A stretch of DNA of 64,000 nt. Source: Pseudomonas fluorescens. Its GTDB lineage: Bacteria > Pseudomonadota > Gammaproteobacteria > Pseudomonadales > Pseudomonadaceae. Made by a program: the position numbers and the translations under genes. This document shows positions 50,446 through 59,976 of the stretch, piece by piece. The notes beneath the pieces are model-generated. The model was not told where the DNA came from. It made no database searches and was given only the letters and a program-made list of their open reading frames with translations. The stretch is from positions 1-64,000 of the forward strand of contig NZ_KZ478009.1 of NCBI RefSeq assembly GCF_002837185.1. Reading direction: 5' to 3'. How positions within the stretch are numbered: the first letter of the stretch is position 1; each line of letters opens with the position of its first letter.

Positions 50446-51774
50446 TCAGCGCAACATGCCGCTGCCGTAGCCCTTCAGGTTGGCTTTCTTCATCAGGGAT
50501 TCGTACTGGTGCGAAACGAGGTGCGATTGTACTTGGGACATGAAGTCCATCACAACCACGACCACGATCAGCAACGAGGTCCCGCCAAGGTAGAACGGAA
50601 CGTTTGCCGCAACCACCAGGAACTGGGGAAGCAAACACACGGCCGTCATATATAGAGCACCGAACAGGGTCAAACGAGTCAGAACGCCATCAATGTAGCG
50701 TGCAGACTGCTCACCCGGACGAATACCCGGAATAAAGGCACCGGACTTCTTCAGGTTTTCCGCTACGTCTTTCGGATTGAACATCAACGCCGTATAGAAG
50801 AAGCAGAAGAAAATAATCCCTGCACTAAACAGCAGAATATTCAACGGCTGACCAGGAGCGATCGACTGAGAGAGGTCCTGCAGCCAGCCCATATTTTCAG
50901 ACTGACCAAACCAGGTACCCAACGAAGCCGGAAACAGCAAGATGCTGCTCGCGAAAATTGCCGGAATAACGCCGGCCATATTCACCTTCAGCGGCAAGTG
51001 GCTGGTCTGCGCAGCAAAGACCTTACGGCCCTGCTGACGCTTGGCGTAGTGAACAGCAATACGACGCTGACCACGCTCAATGAACACCACGAAACCGATA
51101 ATCGCTACTGCCAGCAAACCGATGGCAACCAGGGCGAAGATATTGATATCACCCTGACGCGCAGACTCGAAAGACTGCCCAATTGCTCTCGGAAGACCGG
51201 CGACGATACCTGCGAAAATCAACATCGAGATACCGTTACCAACACCACGCTCAGTAATCTGCTCACCCAGCCACATCATGAACATCGCACCAGCCACAAA
51301 CGTGGATACCGCGACGAAATGGAAGCCAAAGTCACCAGTGAACGCAACGCCCTGCCCTGCCAGGCCAACGGACATGCCGATAGCTTGAACCAGAGCGAGG
51401 ACGACAGTGCCGTAGCGGGTGTACTGGCTAATCTTGCGACGGCCAGCTTCACCTTCCTTCTTCAACTGCTCCAGCTGCGGGCTGACGGCGGTCATCAGTT
51501 GCATGATGATCGATGCCGAAATGTACGGCATGATCCCCAGTGCAAAGATGCTCATCCGCTCCAGCGCGCCGCCGGAAAACATGTTGAACAAGCTAAGAAT
51601 GGTCCCCTCATTCTGTCGAAACAGGTCTGCGAGTCGGTCCGGGTTGATACCTGGAACCGGGATGTGTGCGCCTATTCGGTAGACGATAATCGCCAGGAAC
51701 AGAAAACGCAGACGAGCCCAAAGTTCAGACATACCGCCTTTGCCGAGCGCTGAGAGAGCACCTTGCTTAGCCAT
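50446..51774 (-). CDS. secY: Sec translocon channel SecY
   Basis: 442 residues, ten membrane segments. SecY forms the protein-conducting channel with SecE and SecG. Family motifs are [15 protein letters not shown] N-terminus, [18 protein letters not shown], and the cytoplasmic loop [20 protein letters not shown]. The ATG directly follows the rplO stop (TAAATG), so GAGG within rplO serves as ribosome site. Confidence 0.98.
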
Positions 51775-52212
51775 TTATTCCTCGAACTTGCCGCCAGCTG
51801 CTTCGATAGCCGAACGCGCACCTTTGGTGGCGCCGATTCCCTTGCCGATAGTGACAGCGCGAGTCACTTCACCGGACAGCATGATTTTCACACGCTGTAC
51901 GTTGACGTTGATCACGTTGGCATCTTTCAGGGTCTGCACAGTAACGATGTCGCCTTCCACTTTAGCCAGCTCGGACAGACGCACTTCTGCGCGGTCCATG
52001 GCTTTCAGGGATACGAAACCGAACTTAGGCAGGCGACGATGCAGCGGCTGTTGACCGCCTTCAAAGCCTGGAGCAATGGTGCCACCGGAGCGGGAGGTCT
52101 GACCTTTGTGGCCACGGCCACCGGTCTTACCCAAACCACTACCGATACCACGGCCCGGACGATGCTTTTCGCGACGGGAACCCGGCGCTGGACTCAGATC
52201 ATTGAGTTTCAT
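51775..52212 (-). CDS. rplO: 50S ribosomal protein L15
   Basis: 145 residues. L15 binds 23S rRNA late in assembly. The Gly/Arg-rich N-terminus (KHRPGRGIGSGLGKTGGRGH) is the family signature. It lies 3 bases after rpmD and abuts secY without a gap. Confidence 0.98.
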   Translation of the reverse strand: MKLNDLSPAPGSRREKHRPGRGIGSGLGKTGGRGHKGQTSRSGGTIAPGFEGGQQPLHRRLPKFGFVSLKAMDRAEVRLSELAKVEGDIVTVQTLKDANVINVNVQRVKIMLSGEVTRAVTIGKGIGATKGARSAIEAAGGKFEE

Positions 52213-52215
52213 CGA

Positions 52216-52392
52216 TTAACCCTCTACACGCAGCATGTAGTAAGCCTTGTTGATCATCCCGCGATTCTCGGGAGTATCCTGGACTTCTACAGTGTGACCG
52301 ATGCGACGCAGACCCAGACCTTTAACACACAGCTTGTGGTTAGGAATGCGGCCGGTCATGCTTTTGATCAGCGTTACTTTAACGGTAGCCAT
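52216..52392 (-). CDS. rpmD: 50S ribosomal protein L30
   Basis: 58 residues, from [20 protein letters not shown] to the stop at 52216. This is the short bacterial L30, contacting 23S rRNA domain II and 5S-proximal regions. Both gaps to rpsE and rplO are 2-3 bases. Confidence 0.96.
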
Positions 52393-52394
52393 GA

Positions 52395-52895
52395 TCAGAA
52401 GATCTCCTTCACAGTCAGGCCACGCTTGGCAGCGATGGACTCAGGAGATTGCATAGCTTTCAAACCTTTGAAAGTGGCGTGAACCACGTTTACCGGGTTA
52501 GTCGAGCCGTAGCACTTGGCCAGAACGTTCTGAACGCCAGCAACTTCGAGGACAGCACGCATAGCGCCGCCAGCGATGATACCGGTACCTTCAGAAGCAG
52601 GCTGCATGTACACCTTCGAAGCGCCATGGGCGGACTTCATTGCGTACTGCAGGGTAGTGCCGTTCAGATCAACCTGGATCATGTTGCGACGAGCAGCTTC
52701 CATTGCCTTCTGGATCGCGGCAGGCACTTCACGTGACTTGCCACGGCCGAAGCCAACACGCCCTTTACCATCACCCACCACGGTCAACGCGGTGAAAGTG
52801 AAGATACGGCCGCCTTTAACGGTTTTGGCTACGCGGTTAACTTGAACCAGCTTCTCAATGTAGCCTTCGTCGCGCTTTTGGTCGTTATTTGACAT
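52395..52895 (-). CDS. rpsE: 30S ribosomal protein S5
   Basis: 166 residues. S5 helps decoding fidelity and mRNA unwinding at the entry tunnel. The N-terminal dsRNA-binding fold ([20 protein letters not shown]) and the loop with [16 protein letters not shown] are intact; spectinomycin-resistance changes would fall in the VAKTVKGG loop, which is wild-type here. Confidence 0.98.
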
Positions 52896-52898
52896 AAC

Positions 52899-53249
52899 TT
52901 AGAACTCCAGCCCAGCTTCACGAGCAGCATCAGCCAGCGCTTTAACGCGGCCGTGGTACTTGAAGCCAGAGCGGTCGAAAGCCACTTGCGAGACGCCCAC
53001 GGCCTTAGCACGTGTAGCGACCAGCTGGCCAACCTTAGTGGCCGCGTCGATGTTGCCGGTGGCACCATCACGCAGTTCTTTATCCAAAGTCGAGGCGCTT
53101 GCCAGGACTTTGTTGCCGTCGGCCGAGATGACCTGGGCGTAGATGTGCTGCGACGAGCGATACACGCAGAGACGCACGACTTCGAGTTCGTGCATTTTCA
53201 GGCGTGCTTTGCGAGCGCGACGCAGTCGAGTAACTTTTTTGTCGGTCAT
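52899..53249 (-). CDS. rplR: 50S ribosomal protein L18
   Basis: 116 residues. It binds 5S rRNA with L5 and L25. The family end VAFDRSGFKYHGRVKALADA is present. It lies 3 bases before rpsE and 10 bases after rplF. Confidence 0.98.
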   Translation of the reverse strand: MTDKKVTRLRRARKARLKMHELEVVRLCVYRSSQHIYAQVISADGNKVLASASTLDKELRDGATGNIDAATKVGQLVATRAKAVGVSQVAFDRSGFKYHGRVKALADAAREAGLEF

Positions 53250-53259
53250 TTGCTATGCC

Positions 53260-53793
53260 CTACTTCTTCTTGGCTTCTTTACGACGGACGACTTCGTCCG
53301 CGTAGCGCACACCTTTGCCTTTGTACGGCTCTGGTGGACGGAAGTCGCGGATCTCAGCGGCCACCTGACCTACCAGCTGCTTATCGATGCCCTTGATCAG
53401 GATATCGGTTTGGCTAGGGGTCTCAGCGGTGATGCCTTCCGGCAGTTCGTAATCCACTGGGTGCGAGAAGCCAAGGGCCAGGTTCAAAACCGTGCCTTTT
53501 GCTTGCGCTTTGTAACCAACACCGACCAGCTGGAGCTTACGCTCGAAGCCTTGGCTTACGCCTTGGACCATGTTGTTTACCAACGCACGCGTGGTACCGG
53601 CCATTGCGCGAGTTTGTTGATCGCCATTGCGAGCAGCGAAACGCAGCTCACCAGCTTCTTCAACGATCTCAACGGACGAATGGATATTCAGTTCAAGAGT
53701 GCCCTTGGCACCCTTCACCGAAAGCTGTTGGCCTGCGAATTTGACTTCGACACCGGCTGGCAGCTTAACGGGGTTCTTAGCGACGCGAGACAT
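53260..53793 (-). CDS. rplF: 50S ribosomal protein L6
   Basis: 177 residues of two L6 repeats. It sits near the factor-binding site. Characteristic end: RDFRPPEPYKGKGVRYADE, then a Lys tail. Normal length and spacing. Confidence 0.98.
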   Translation of the reverse strand: MSRVAKNPVKLPAGVEVKFAGQQLSVKGAKGTLELNIHSSVEIVEEAGELRFAARNGDQQTRAMAGTTRALVNNMVQGVSQGFERKLQLVGVGYKAQAKGTVLNLALGFSHPVDYELPEGITAETPSQTDILIKGIDKQLVGQVAAEIRDFRPPEPYKGKGVRYADEVVRRKEAKKK

Positions 53794-53805
53794 GCTTATC
53801 CCCCC

Positions 53806-54198
53806 TTAGAACACAGTGCAAAGAACTTCGCCGCCGACACCGGCAGCGCGCGCAGCACGATCCGTCATCACACCTTTGTTGGTGGAGACGATAGACACGC
53901 CCAGACCGCCACGAACTTTCGGCAGATCTTCAGCGGACTTGTACTGACGCAGGCCTGGACGGCTAACGCGCTTCACTTCCTCGATGACCGAACGGCCTTC
54001 GAAGTATTTCAGCTCGATGGACAGCAGTGGCTTGATTTCGCTGCTGATCTGATAACCCGCAATGTAGCCTTCGTCTTTCAGGACTTTGGCAACAGCTACC
54101 TTCAACTTGGAAGATGGCATGCTTACGACGGACTTTTCAGCCATCTGGGCATTACGGATACGAGTTAGCATGTCCGCTAACGGGTCCTGCATACTCAT
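53806..54198 (-). CDS. rpsH: 30S ribosomal protein S8
   Basis: 130 residues. S8 is a primary 16S rRNA binder and, in E. coli, the repressor of the spc operon through the rplE start region. SMQDPLADMLTRIRNAQ and the C-terminal GVSIVSTNKGVMTDRAAR are typical. Unusually, 209 bases containing three hairpins separate it from rpsN, so it may be expressed partly on its own. AGGAG precedes the ATG by about 10 bases. Confidence 0.98.
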   Translation of the reverse strand: MSMQDPLADMLTRIRNAQMAEKSVVSMPSSKLKVAVAKVLKDEGYIAGYQISSEIKPLLSIELKYFEGRSVIEEVKRVSRPGLRQYKSAEDLPKVRGGLGVSIVSTNKGVMTDRAARAAGVGGEVLCTVF

Positions 54199-54218
54199 GG
54201 GCTAGACGCTCCTAATAC

Positions 54219-54240
54219 AAAAAAATTAGCCTTGCGGCTA
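54219..54240 (-). terminator. Short hairpin with T-run just upstream of rpsH
   Basis: On the minus strand TAGCC-GCAA-GGCTA is followed by A and seven T. The stem is only 5 base pairs with a stable GCAA-type loop. It is 21 bases from the rpsH ATG, the layout of an attenuator. Confidence 0.6.
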
Positions 54241-54268
54241 CATATGTCGCCGAGAATCTTCCGAGCGT

Positions 54269-54292
54269 AAAAAACACGGGCTCAGGCGAGCC
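54269..54292 (-). terminator. Middle hairpin with T-run in the rpsN-rpsH gap
   Basis: On the minus strand GGCTC-GCCT-GAGCC is followed by CGTG and six T. The stem can be lengthened to eight pairs with one bulge. Confidence 0.55.
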
Positions 54293-54296
54293 GCGT

Positions 54297-54325
54297 ATTT
54301 TAGACACAGTCCGGAAATGAAACAA
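54297..54325 (-). promoter_or_regulatory. Weak promoter-like site in the rpsN-rpsH gap
   Basis: On the minus strand TTGTTT (54320-54325) and TAAAAT (54297-54302) are 17 bases apart; the -10 is a 5/6 match, the -35 only 3/6. It overlaps the strong hairpin, mirroring the rpsM arrangement. Confidence 0.35.
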
Positions 54326-54344
54326 GCCCCAAAAGGGGCTTGTT
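54321..54344 (-). terminator. Strong hairpin downstream of rpsN
   Basis: AACAAGCCCC and GGGGCTTGTT are perfect 10-base complements around a 4-base loop, followed on the minus strand by TCATTT. It lies 64 bases after the rpsN stop and could terminate or stabilise the upstream message. Confidence 0.65.
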
Positions 54345-54407
54345 CCAGATTCAAGGCCACCGGCGGTCAGTATCTTGCGAACCCGACCACCTTGGCGTTG
54401 AAAGTAC

Positions 54408-54713
54408 TTACCAGCTGGCTTTAACCAGACCTGGGACGTCACCACGCATTGCCGCTTCACGCAGTTTGTTACGGCCAAGGCCGAACTTGCGGTAAACGCC
54501 GTGTGGACGACCGGTCAGGCGGCAGCGGTTACGCATGCGCGAGGCGCTTGCGTCACGTGGCTGCTTCTGCAGAGCAACTGTAGCTTCCCAACGCGCTTCT
54601 GGACTTGCGTTCAGATCAACGATGATTGCTTTCAGTGCTGCACGCTTCTTGGCGTACTTGGCAACCGTGAGCTGACGTTTCAGCTCGCGGTTTTTCATGC
54701 TCATCTTGGCCAT
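54408..54713 (-). CDS. rpsN: 30S ribosomal protein S14, zinc-free form
   Basis: 101 residues from the ATG at 54713 (MAKMSMKNRELKRQL). This is the long C-minus form without CxxC pairs, ending CRLTGRPHGVYRKFGLGRNK. It builds the head of the small subunit. A long gap before rpsH departs from the tight packing elsewhere in the block. Confidence 0.97.
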   Translation of the reverse strand: MAKMSMKNRELKRQLTVAKYAKKRAALKAIIVDLNASPEARWEATVALQKQPRDASASRMRNRCRLTGRPHGVYRKFGLGRNKLREAAMRGDVPGLVKASW

Positions 54714-54726
54714 GGTCCTACTCCAA

Positions 54727-55266
54727 TCAGTTGCGGAACGGGAATTTGAAAGCACGCAACAGGGCGCGACCTTCATCATCGTTCTTGGCAGTGGTGGTCA
54801 GGGTGATGTCCAGACCGCGGAGAGCATCGATCTTGTCGTAGTCGATTTCCGGGAAGATGATCTGCTCTTTCACGCCCATGCTGTAGTTACCACGACCATC
54901 GAAGGACTTGGCATTCAGGCCGCGGAAGTCGCGAACCCGAGGCAGGGAGATCGACAGCAGACGATCCAGGAATTCATACATACGCTCACGGCGCAGAGTC
55001 ACTTTGACGCCGATCGGCCAGCCTTCGCGGACTTTAAAGCCAGCGATGGATTTCCGAGCGTAAGTCACAACGACTTTTTGACCGGTGATCTTTTCCAGGT
55101 CAGCAACAGCGTGCTCGATGACTTTTTTGTCACCGACCGCTTCGCCCAAACCCATGTTCAGGGTGATTTTGGTAACGCGTGGAACTTCCATCACGTTCGA
55201 AAGCTTAAGTTCTTCCTTAAGTTTCGGTGCGATTTCTTTCCAGTAAATCTCTTTTAGTCGTGCCAT
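54727..55266 (-). CDS. rplE: 50S ribosomal protein L5
   Basis: 179 residues. L5 binds 5S rRNA and P-site tRNA. The N-terminal MARLKEIYWKEIAPKLKEEL and the central GQKVVVTYARKSIAGFKVRE are standard. In E. coli its start region is the S8 repressor target; I did not establish an equivalent fold here. Confidence 0.98.
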   Translation of the reverse strand: MARLKEIYWKEIAPKLKEELKLSNVMEVPRVTKITLNMGLGEAVGDKKVIEHAVADLEKITGQKVVVTYARKSIAGFKVREGWPIGVKVTLRRERMYEFLDRLLSISLPRVRDFRGLNAKSFDGRGNYSMGVKEQIIFPEIDYDKIDALRGLDITLTTTAKNDDEGRALLRAFKFPFRN

Positions 55267-55286
55267 GGTCTTCTACCTAGCAGTGT

Positions 55287-55601
55287 TCAAGCATCAACCG
55301 CTTTTTGGGTCGACTTGAAGACACGAATTTTCTTGCCATCTTCTACTTTGAAACCAACGCGGTCAGCCTTGTTGGTTTCGCCGTTGAAAATGGCGACGTT
55401 AGAAGCGTCCAGTGGAGCTTCTTTTTCGACGATACCGCCTTGCACGCCCGACATCGGGTTAGGCTTGGTATGACGCTTGACCAGGTTCAGACCACCGATA
55501 ACCAGACGGTTATTAGCGAGAACCTTAAGCACCTTACCGCGCTTACCTTTGTCTTTGCCGGCGATCACGATGATCTCGTCGTCACGACGAATCTTTTGCA
55601 T
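55287..55601 (-). CDS. rplX: 50S ribosomal protein L24
   Basis: 104 residues. The KOW motif near the N-terminus (DDEIIVIAGKDKGKRGKVLK) marks an assembly initiator at the tunnel exit. It is 11 bases after rplN and begins the classic spc order rplN-rplX-rplE. Confidence 0.98.
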   Translation of the reverse strand: MQKIRRDDEIIVIAGKDKGKRGKVLKVLANNRLVIGGLNLVKRHTKPNPMSGVQGGIVEKEAPLDASNVAIFNGETNKADRVGFKVEDGKKIRVFKSTQKAVDA

Positions 55602-55612
55602 GTCGGATCTCC

Positions 55613-55981
55613 TTACAGCACTTCTGGGGCGAGCGAGACGATCTTCATGAACTTCTCAGTACGAAGTTCACGGGTCACTGGCCCAAAGATACGGGTGCCG
55701 ATAGGCTCTTGCTTGTTGTTCAGAAGAACAGCAGCGTTGCCATCAAAGCGGATAATGGAGCCATCAGCACGACGTACGCCGTGACGAGTGCGGACTACAA
55801 CAGCAGTCATCACTTGGCCTTTTTTCACTTTACCGCGAGGAATTGCTTCCTTGACGGTCACTTTGATGATGTCACCGATACCAGCGTAACGACGATGGGA
55901 GCCACCCAGCACCTTGATGCACATAACGCGGCGAGCGCCGCTGTTATCGGCCACATCGAGCATGGATTGAGTCTGAATCAT
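55613..55981 (-). CDS. rplN: 50S ribosomal protein L14
   Basis: 122 residues. MIQTQSMLDVADNSGARRVM and GVRRADGSIIRFDGNAAVLL are standard. L14 forms intersubunit bridges and is the target of the silencing factor RsfS. It is separated from rpsQ by 23 bases, with no terminator or promoter signal seen, so S10 and spc blocks appear to be read together. Confidence 0.98.
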   Translation of the reverse strand: MIQTQSMLDVADNSGARRVMCIKVLGGSHRRYAGIGDIIKVTVKEAIPRGKVKKGQVMTAVVVRTRHGVRRADGSIIRFDGNAAVLLNNKQEPIGTRIFGPVTRELRTEKFMKIVSLAPEVL

Positions 55982-56004
55982 ATAATTTCTCCGACCCCTA
56001 GTCC

Positions 56005-56271
56005 TTAGACTTCCACAGCGCGTTCGAGAACATCAACCAGCGCCCAAGACTTGGTCTTGGCCAGCGGACGAGTTTCACGAATAGTGACCTTGTCGCCGAT
56101 GTGGCACTGATTGGTTTCGTCGTGCGCGTGCAGCTTAGTCGAACGCTTAACATATTTACCGTAGATCGGGTGCTTAACGCGACGCTCGATCAAAACGGTG
56201 ATGGTTTTGTCCATCTTGTCGCTGACAACACGGCCAGTCAGCGTACGGACAGTCTTTTCGGCTTCAGCCAT
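56005..56271 (-). CDS. rpsQ: 30S ribosomal protein S17
   Basis: 88 residues from the ATG at 56271 (MAEAEKTVRTLTGRVVSDKM). OB-fold protein of the small-subunit body. It starts 3 bases after the rpmC stop. Confidence 0.97.
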   Translation of the reverse strand: MAEAEKTVRTLTGRVVSDKMDKTITVLIERRVKHPIYGKYVKRSTKLHAHDETNQCHIGDKVTIRETRPLAKTKSWALVDVLERAVEV

Positions 56272-56273
56272 GA

Positions 56274-56465
56274 TCACTTACCTGCCTGCTGGTTGAGCAC
56301 AGTCTTCACGCGAGCGATGTCACGCTTAACTTGCGAGAGCAGATGAGACTGCCCCAACTGGCCAGTTGCTTTCTGCATACGCAGATTGAACTGGTCGCGC
56401 AGCAGGCCGAGCAGTTGCTCGTTCAGCTGCTGTGCGGATTTTTCACGAAGTTCATTCGCTTTCAT
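56274..56465 (-). CDS. rpmC: 50S ribosomal protein L29
   Basis: 63 residues from the ATG at 56465 ([19 protein letters not shown]); an adjacent GTG codon could add one Met. A helical hairpin at the tunnel exit that helps dock trigger factor and SRP. The start overlaps the rplP stop (TGATG). Confidence 0.96.
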
Positions 56466-56878
56466 CACATCACCGTCCGTTTAACAAAGGAGGTGGCGAG
56501 CGGCAGCTTTGCAGCAGCCAGGGCGAAAGCCTCACGCGCCAGCTCTTCAGAAACGCCCTCGATTTCATACAGGACTTTGCCTGGCTGAATCTGGGCTACC
56601 CAGTATTCCACGTTACCCTTACCTTTACCCATCCGAACCTCGAGAGGTTTTTTGGAGATCGGCTTGTCCGGGAATACACGGATCCAGATCTTGCCGCCAC
56701 GTTTTACGTGACGGGTCAGAGCACGACGCGCTGACTCGATCTGACGAGCGGTGAGACGACCACGAGCTACAGACTTCAGCGCGAACTCGCCGAAGCTGAC
56801 TTTGCTACCGCGCTGAGCCAGACCACGGTTGTGGCCTGTCATCTGCTTGCGGAACTTCGTACGCTTAGGTTGCAACAT
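56465..56878 (-). CDS. rplP: 50S ribosomal protein L16
   Basis: 137 residues. [20 protein letters not shown] is standard. L16 organises the A-site tRNA region and carries an oxygenase-modified Arg in E. coli. Its stop overlaps the rpmC start, coupling the two. Confidence 0.98.
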
Positions 56879-56890
56879 TTGGCGTACCCC

Positions 56891-57577
56891 TTACTTAGCA
56901 GCTTTTTTACGAGGCGCTGGTGCTTGTGGTTTCAGTTCTTCTTGGCGACCACCAATTACTTCGCCTTTGAAGATCCAAACCTTTACACCGATCACACCGT
57001 AGGTGGTGTGAGCTTCGTAGTTGGCATAGTCGATGTCGGCACGCAGGGTGTGCAGTGGCACACGACCTTCGCGATACCATTCAGTACGTGCGATTTCAGC
57101 ACCGCCGAGACGACCGCTCACTTGGATTTTGATGCCTTTGGCACCAATGCGCATGGCGTTCTGTACAGCGCGCTTCATAGCGCGACGGAACATTACGCGA
57201 CGCTCCAGCTGCTGAGCTACGCTCTGCGCAACCAGCATACCGTCGAGCTCCGGCTTGCGGATCTCTTCGATATTGATGTGCACAGGCACACCCATTTGCT
57301 TGGTCAGGTCCTGACGCAGCTTCTCAACATCTTCACCTTTCTTCCCGATAACGATACCTGGACGAGCAGTGTGGATGGTGATACGTGCGGTTTGCGCCGG
57401 GCGATGGATATCGATACGGCTTACGGACGCGCTTTTTAGTTTGTCTTGGAGATACTCACGCACCTTCAGATCAGCGAACAAATAGTCCGCATAAGTCCGG
57501 CCGTCTGCATACCAGACGGAGGTGTGTTCCTTGACGATTCCCAGGCGAATGCCAATGGGATGTACTTTCTGACCCAT
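56891..57577 (-). CDS. rpsC: 30S ribosomal protein S3
   Basis: 228 residues from the ATG at 57577 ([20 protein letters not shown]); 28 extra in-frame upstream codons overlap rplV and are rejected. A KH domain with GxxG appears as [18 protein letters not shown]3 lines the mRNA entry channel. The C-terminus is Lys/Ala/Pro-rich. Confidence 0.97.
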
Positions 57578-57590
57578 CTCTTCGACTCCG

Positions 57591-57923
57591 TTACTTGTCA
57601 GCAACCTTGACAGTGATATGGCAAGACCGCTTGACGATGCGATCAGCACGGCCTTTGGCACGTGGCATGATGCGCTTCAGCGAACGCCCTTCGTTGACGA
57701 AAACGGTGCTGACCTTCAGGTCATCAACGTCTGCGCCTTCGTTGTGCTCGGCGTTGGCTACGGCCGACTCCAGCACTTTCTTCATGATCTCGGCGGCTTT
57801 CTTACTGCTGAAAGCCAACAGGTTGAGCGCTTCGCCCACCTTCTTCCCGCGGATCTGGTCGGCGACCAAGCGGGCTTTCTGGGCGGAGATTCGAGCGCCC
57901 GACAACTTAGCGGCTACTTCCAT
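57591..57923 (-). CDS. rplV: 50S ribosomal protein L22
   Basis: 110 residues. Its beta hairpin ([17 protein letters not shown]) projects into the exit tunnel, the site of macrolide-resistance changes; none is evident. It is 11 bases after rpsS. Confidence 0.98.
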
Positions 57924-57934
57924 TTCCTAACCCC

Positions 57935-58210
57935 TTAACGCTTGGCTTTCTTGTCTGCCACGTGCCCACGATAAGTGCGGGTACCGGCAAACTCGCCCAG
58001 TTTGTGGCCGACCATGTCTTCGTTAACGAGAACTGGGACGTGTTGACGACCGTTGTGTACTGCGATGGTCAGACCGACCATTTGTGGCAGGATCATCGAA
58101 CGACGCGACCAGGTCTTAACTGGTTTGCGATCGTTCTTTTCCGCCGCCACTTCGATCTTCTTCAGTAGGTGAAGATCAATAAAAGGACCTTTTTTCAGAG
58201 AACGTGGCAC
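57935..58210 (-). CDS. rpsS: 30S ribosomal protein S19
   Basis: 91 residues. It begins at GTG (MPRSLKKGPFIDLHLLKK) preceded by GAGGGA. S19 contacts A-site tRNA at the head with S13. Tightly packed between rplB and rplV. Confidence 0.97.
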   Translation of the reverse strand: MPRSLKKGPFIDLHLLKKIEVAAEKNDRKPVKTWSRRSMILPQMVGLTIAVHNGRQHVPVLVNEDMVGHKLGEFAGTRTYRGHVADKKAKR

Positions 58211-58226
58211 TGTCGTATCCCTCTAT

Positions 58227-59051
58227 TTACTTGCGACGACGGACGATCATTTTGTCGGTACGCTTATTACCACGAGTCTTCGCGCCCTTAGTCGGGAAGC
58301 CCCATGGCGATACCGGATGACGACCACCAGAGGTACGACCTTCACCACCACCGTGTGGGTGGTCAACCGGGTTCATGGCAACACCACGAACGGTTGGGCG
58401 AACGCCACGCCAGCGTTTGGCACCAGCTTTACCCAGCGAACGCAGGCTGTGCTCGGAGTTCGAGACTTCGCCCAGGGTCGCACGGCATTCAGCCAGCACT
58501 TTACGCATCTCACCAGAACGCAGACGCAGGGTCACGTAGACACCTTCACGAGCGATCAGCTGAGCCGAAGCACCAGCGGAACGAGCGATTTGCGCGCCTT
58601 TACCTGGCTTCAATTCGATGCCGTGTACGGTGCTACCAACTGGAATGTTGCGCAGTTGCAGAGCGTTGCCCGGCTTGATCGGTGCCAGGGCACCTGCGAT
58701 CAGCTGGTCGCCAGCGCTCACGCCTTTAGGGGCGATGATGTAGCGACGCTCGCCATCTGCGTACAGCAGCAGAGCGATGTGAGCAGTACGGTTTGGATCG
58801 TATTCAATACGCTCGACAGTGGCGGAGATGCCATCTTTGTCGTTGCGACGGAAATCGACCAGACGATAATGCTGCTTATGGCCACCACCGATGTGACGAG
58901 TGGTAATGCGACCATTGTTGTTACGACCACCAGTCTTCGATTTTTTCTCGAGCAGCGGTGCGTGAGGAGCGCCTTTATGCAGCTCCTGGTTGACCACCTT
59001 GACCACAAAACGGCGGCCAGGGGAAGTCGGTTTGCATTTAACGATTGCCAT
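58227..59051 (-). CDS. rplB: 50S ribosomal protein L2
   Basis: 274 residues. Core peptidyl-transferase assembly protein; the conserved tail GVAMNPVDHPHGGGEGRTSG, with the critical HPHGGG, is present. The N-terminal half has the usual RRRFVVKV-type beta barrel (GRRFVVKVVN). Confidence 0.98.
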   Translation of the reverse strand: MAIVKCKPTSPGRRFVVKVVNQELHKGAPHAPLLEKKSKTGGRNNNGRITTRHIGGGHKQHYRLVDFRRNDKDGISATVERIEYDPNRTAHIALLLYADGERRYIIAPKGVSAGDQLIAGALAPIKPGNALQLRNIPVGSTVHGIELKPGKGAQIARSAGASAQLIAREGVYVTLRLRSGEMRKVLAECRATLGEVSNSEHSLRSLGKAGAKRWRGVRPTVRGVAMNPVDHPHGGGEGRTSGGRHPVSPWGFPTKGAKTRGNKRTDKMIVRRRK

Positions 59052-59065
59052 GATGCACCCCTTCC

Positions 59066-59365
59066 TTACTCAGCACTGCTGCTGAAATCGAGATCTTGGC
59101 CTGGCTGAAGGGAGATAACTGCCTTCTTCCAGTCATTACGCTTGCCCAGACCGCGAGCAGTGCGCTTGCTCTTACCCAGAACATTCAGGGTAGTAACACG
59201 CTCTACTTTCACGCTGAACAGGCTTTCGACGGCCTTCTTGATTTCCAGCTTGGTTGCGTCAGTTGCAACCTTGAAAACGAACTGGCCTTTCTTGTCAGCC
59301 AGAACCGTAGCCTTTTCGGAAACGTGCGGGCCAAGCAGAACTTTAAATACGCGTTCCTGGTTCAT
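59066..59365 (-). CDS. rplW: 50S ribosomal protein L23
   Basis: 99 residues. Docking site at the tunnel exit for trigger factor and [23 protein letters not shown] is standard. Its ATG overlaps the rplD stop by four bases (ATGA). Confidence 0.98.
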
Positions 59366-59964
59366 CCCAGCAGCTCCTCGAATTTCTTCACGGCCGACAC
59401 GGTGATCAACACCTTGTCGTATGCGATCAGACTAACTGGATCGGAACCTTGCACGTCACGTACATCAACGTGTGGCAGGTTGCGAGCAGCCAGGTACAGG
59501 TTCTGATCAACAGCTTCAGACACGATCAAAACATCGGTCAGGCTCATGTTGTTCAGTTTGCCCAGCAGATCTTTGGTTTTTGGACTTTCAACAGCGAAGT
59601 CCTGAACCACGACCAGACGATCGGTACGCACGAGTTCAGCAAGGATGGAGCGCAGTGCTGCGCGGTACATCTTCTTGTTGAGCTTCTGCGAGTGATCCTG
59701 TGGACGAGCTGCGAAAGTGGTACCGCCGCCACGCCAGATTGGGCTACGGATAGTACCGGCACGAGCACGGCCAGTGCCTTTCTGACGCCAAGGGCGCTTA
59801 CCGCCACCACGTACGTCGGAACGGGTCTTTTGCTGCTTGCTACCTTGACGGCCGCCGGCCATGTAGGCCACGACTGCTTGGTGAACGAGCGTCTCGTTGA
59901 ATTCGCCGCCAAATGTCAGTTCGGAAACTTCGATCGCTTGAGCGTCATTTACATTTAATTGCAT
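59362..59964 (-). CDS. rplD: 50S ribosomal protein L4
   Basis: 200 residues with the extended loop that reaches the exit tunnel ([20 protein letters not shown]). In E. coli L4 also attenuates the S10 operon through a long leader. Here the leader before rpsJ is only about 55 bases, so that loop of control probably does not operate the same way. Confidence 0.98.
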
Positions 59965-59976
59965 GTCAGCTTCCCC

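Noticed and set aside
57577..57661. N-terminal extension of S3
   Set aside because: The extra 28 residues overlap rplV and are absent from the conserved S3 start MGQKVHP.
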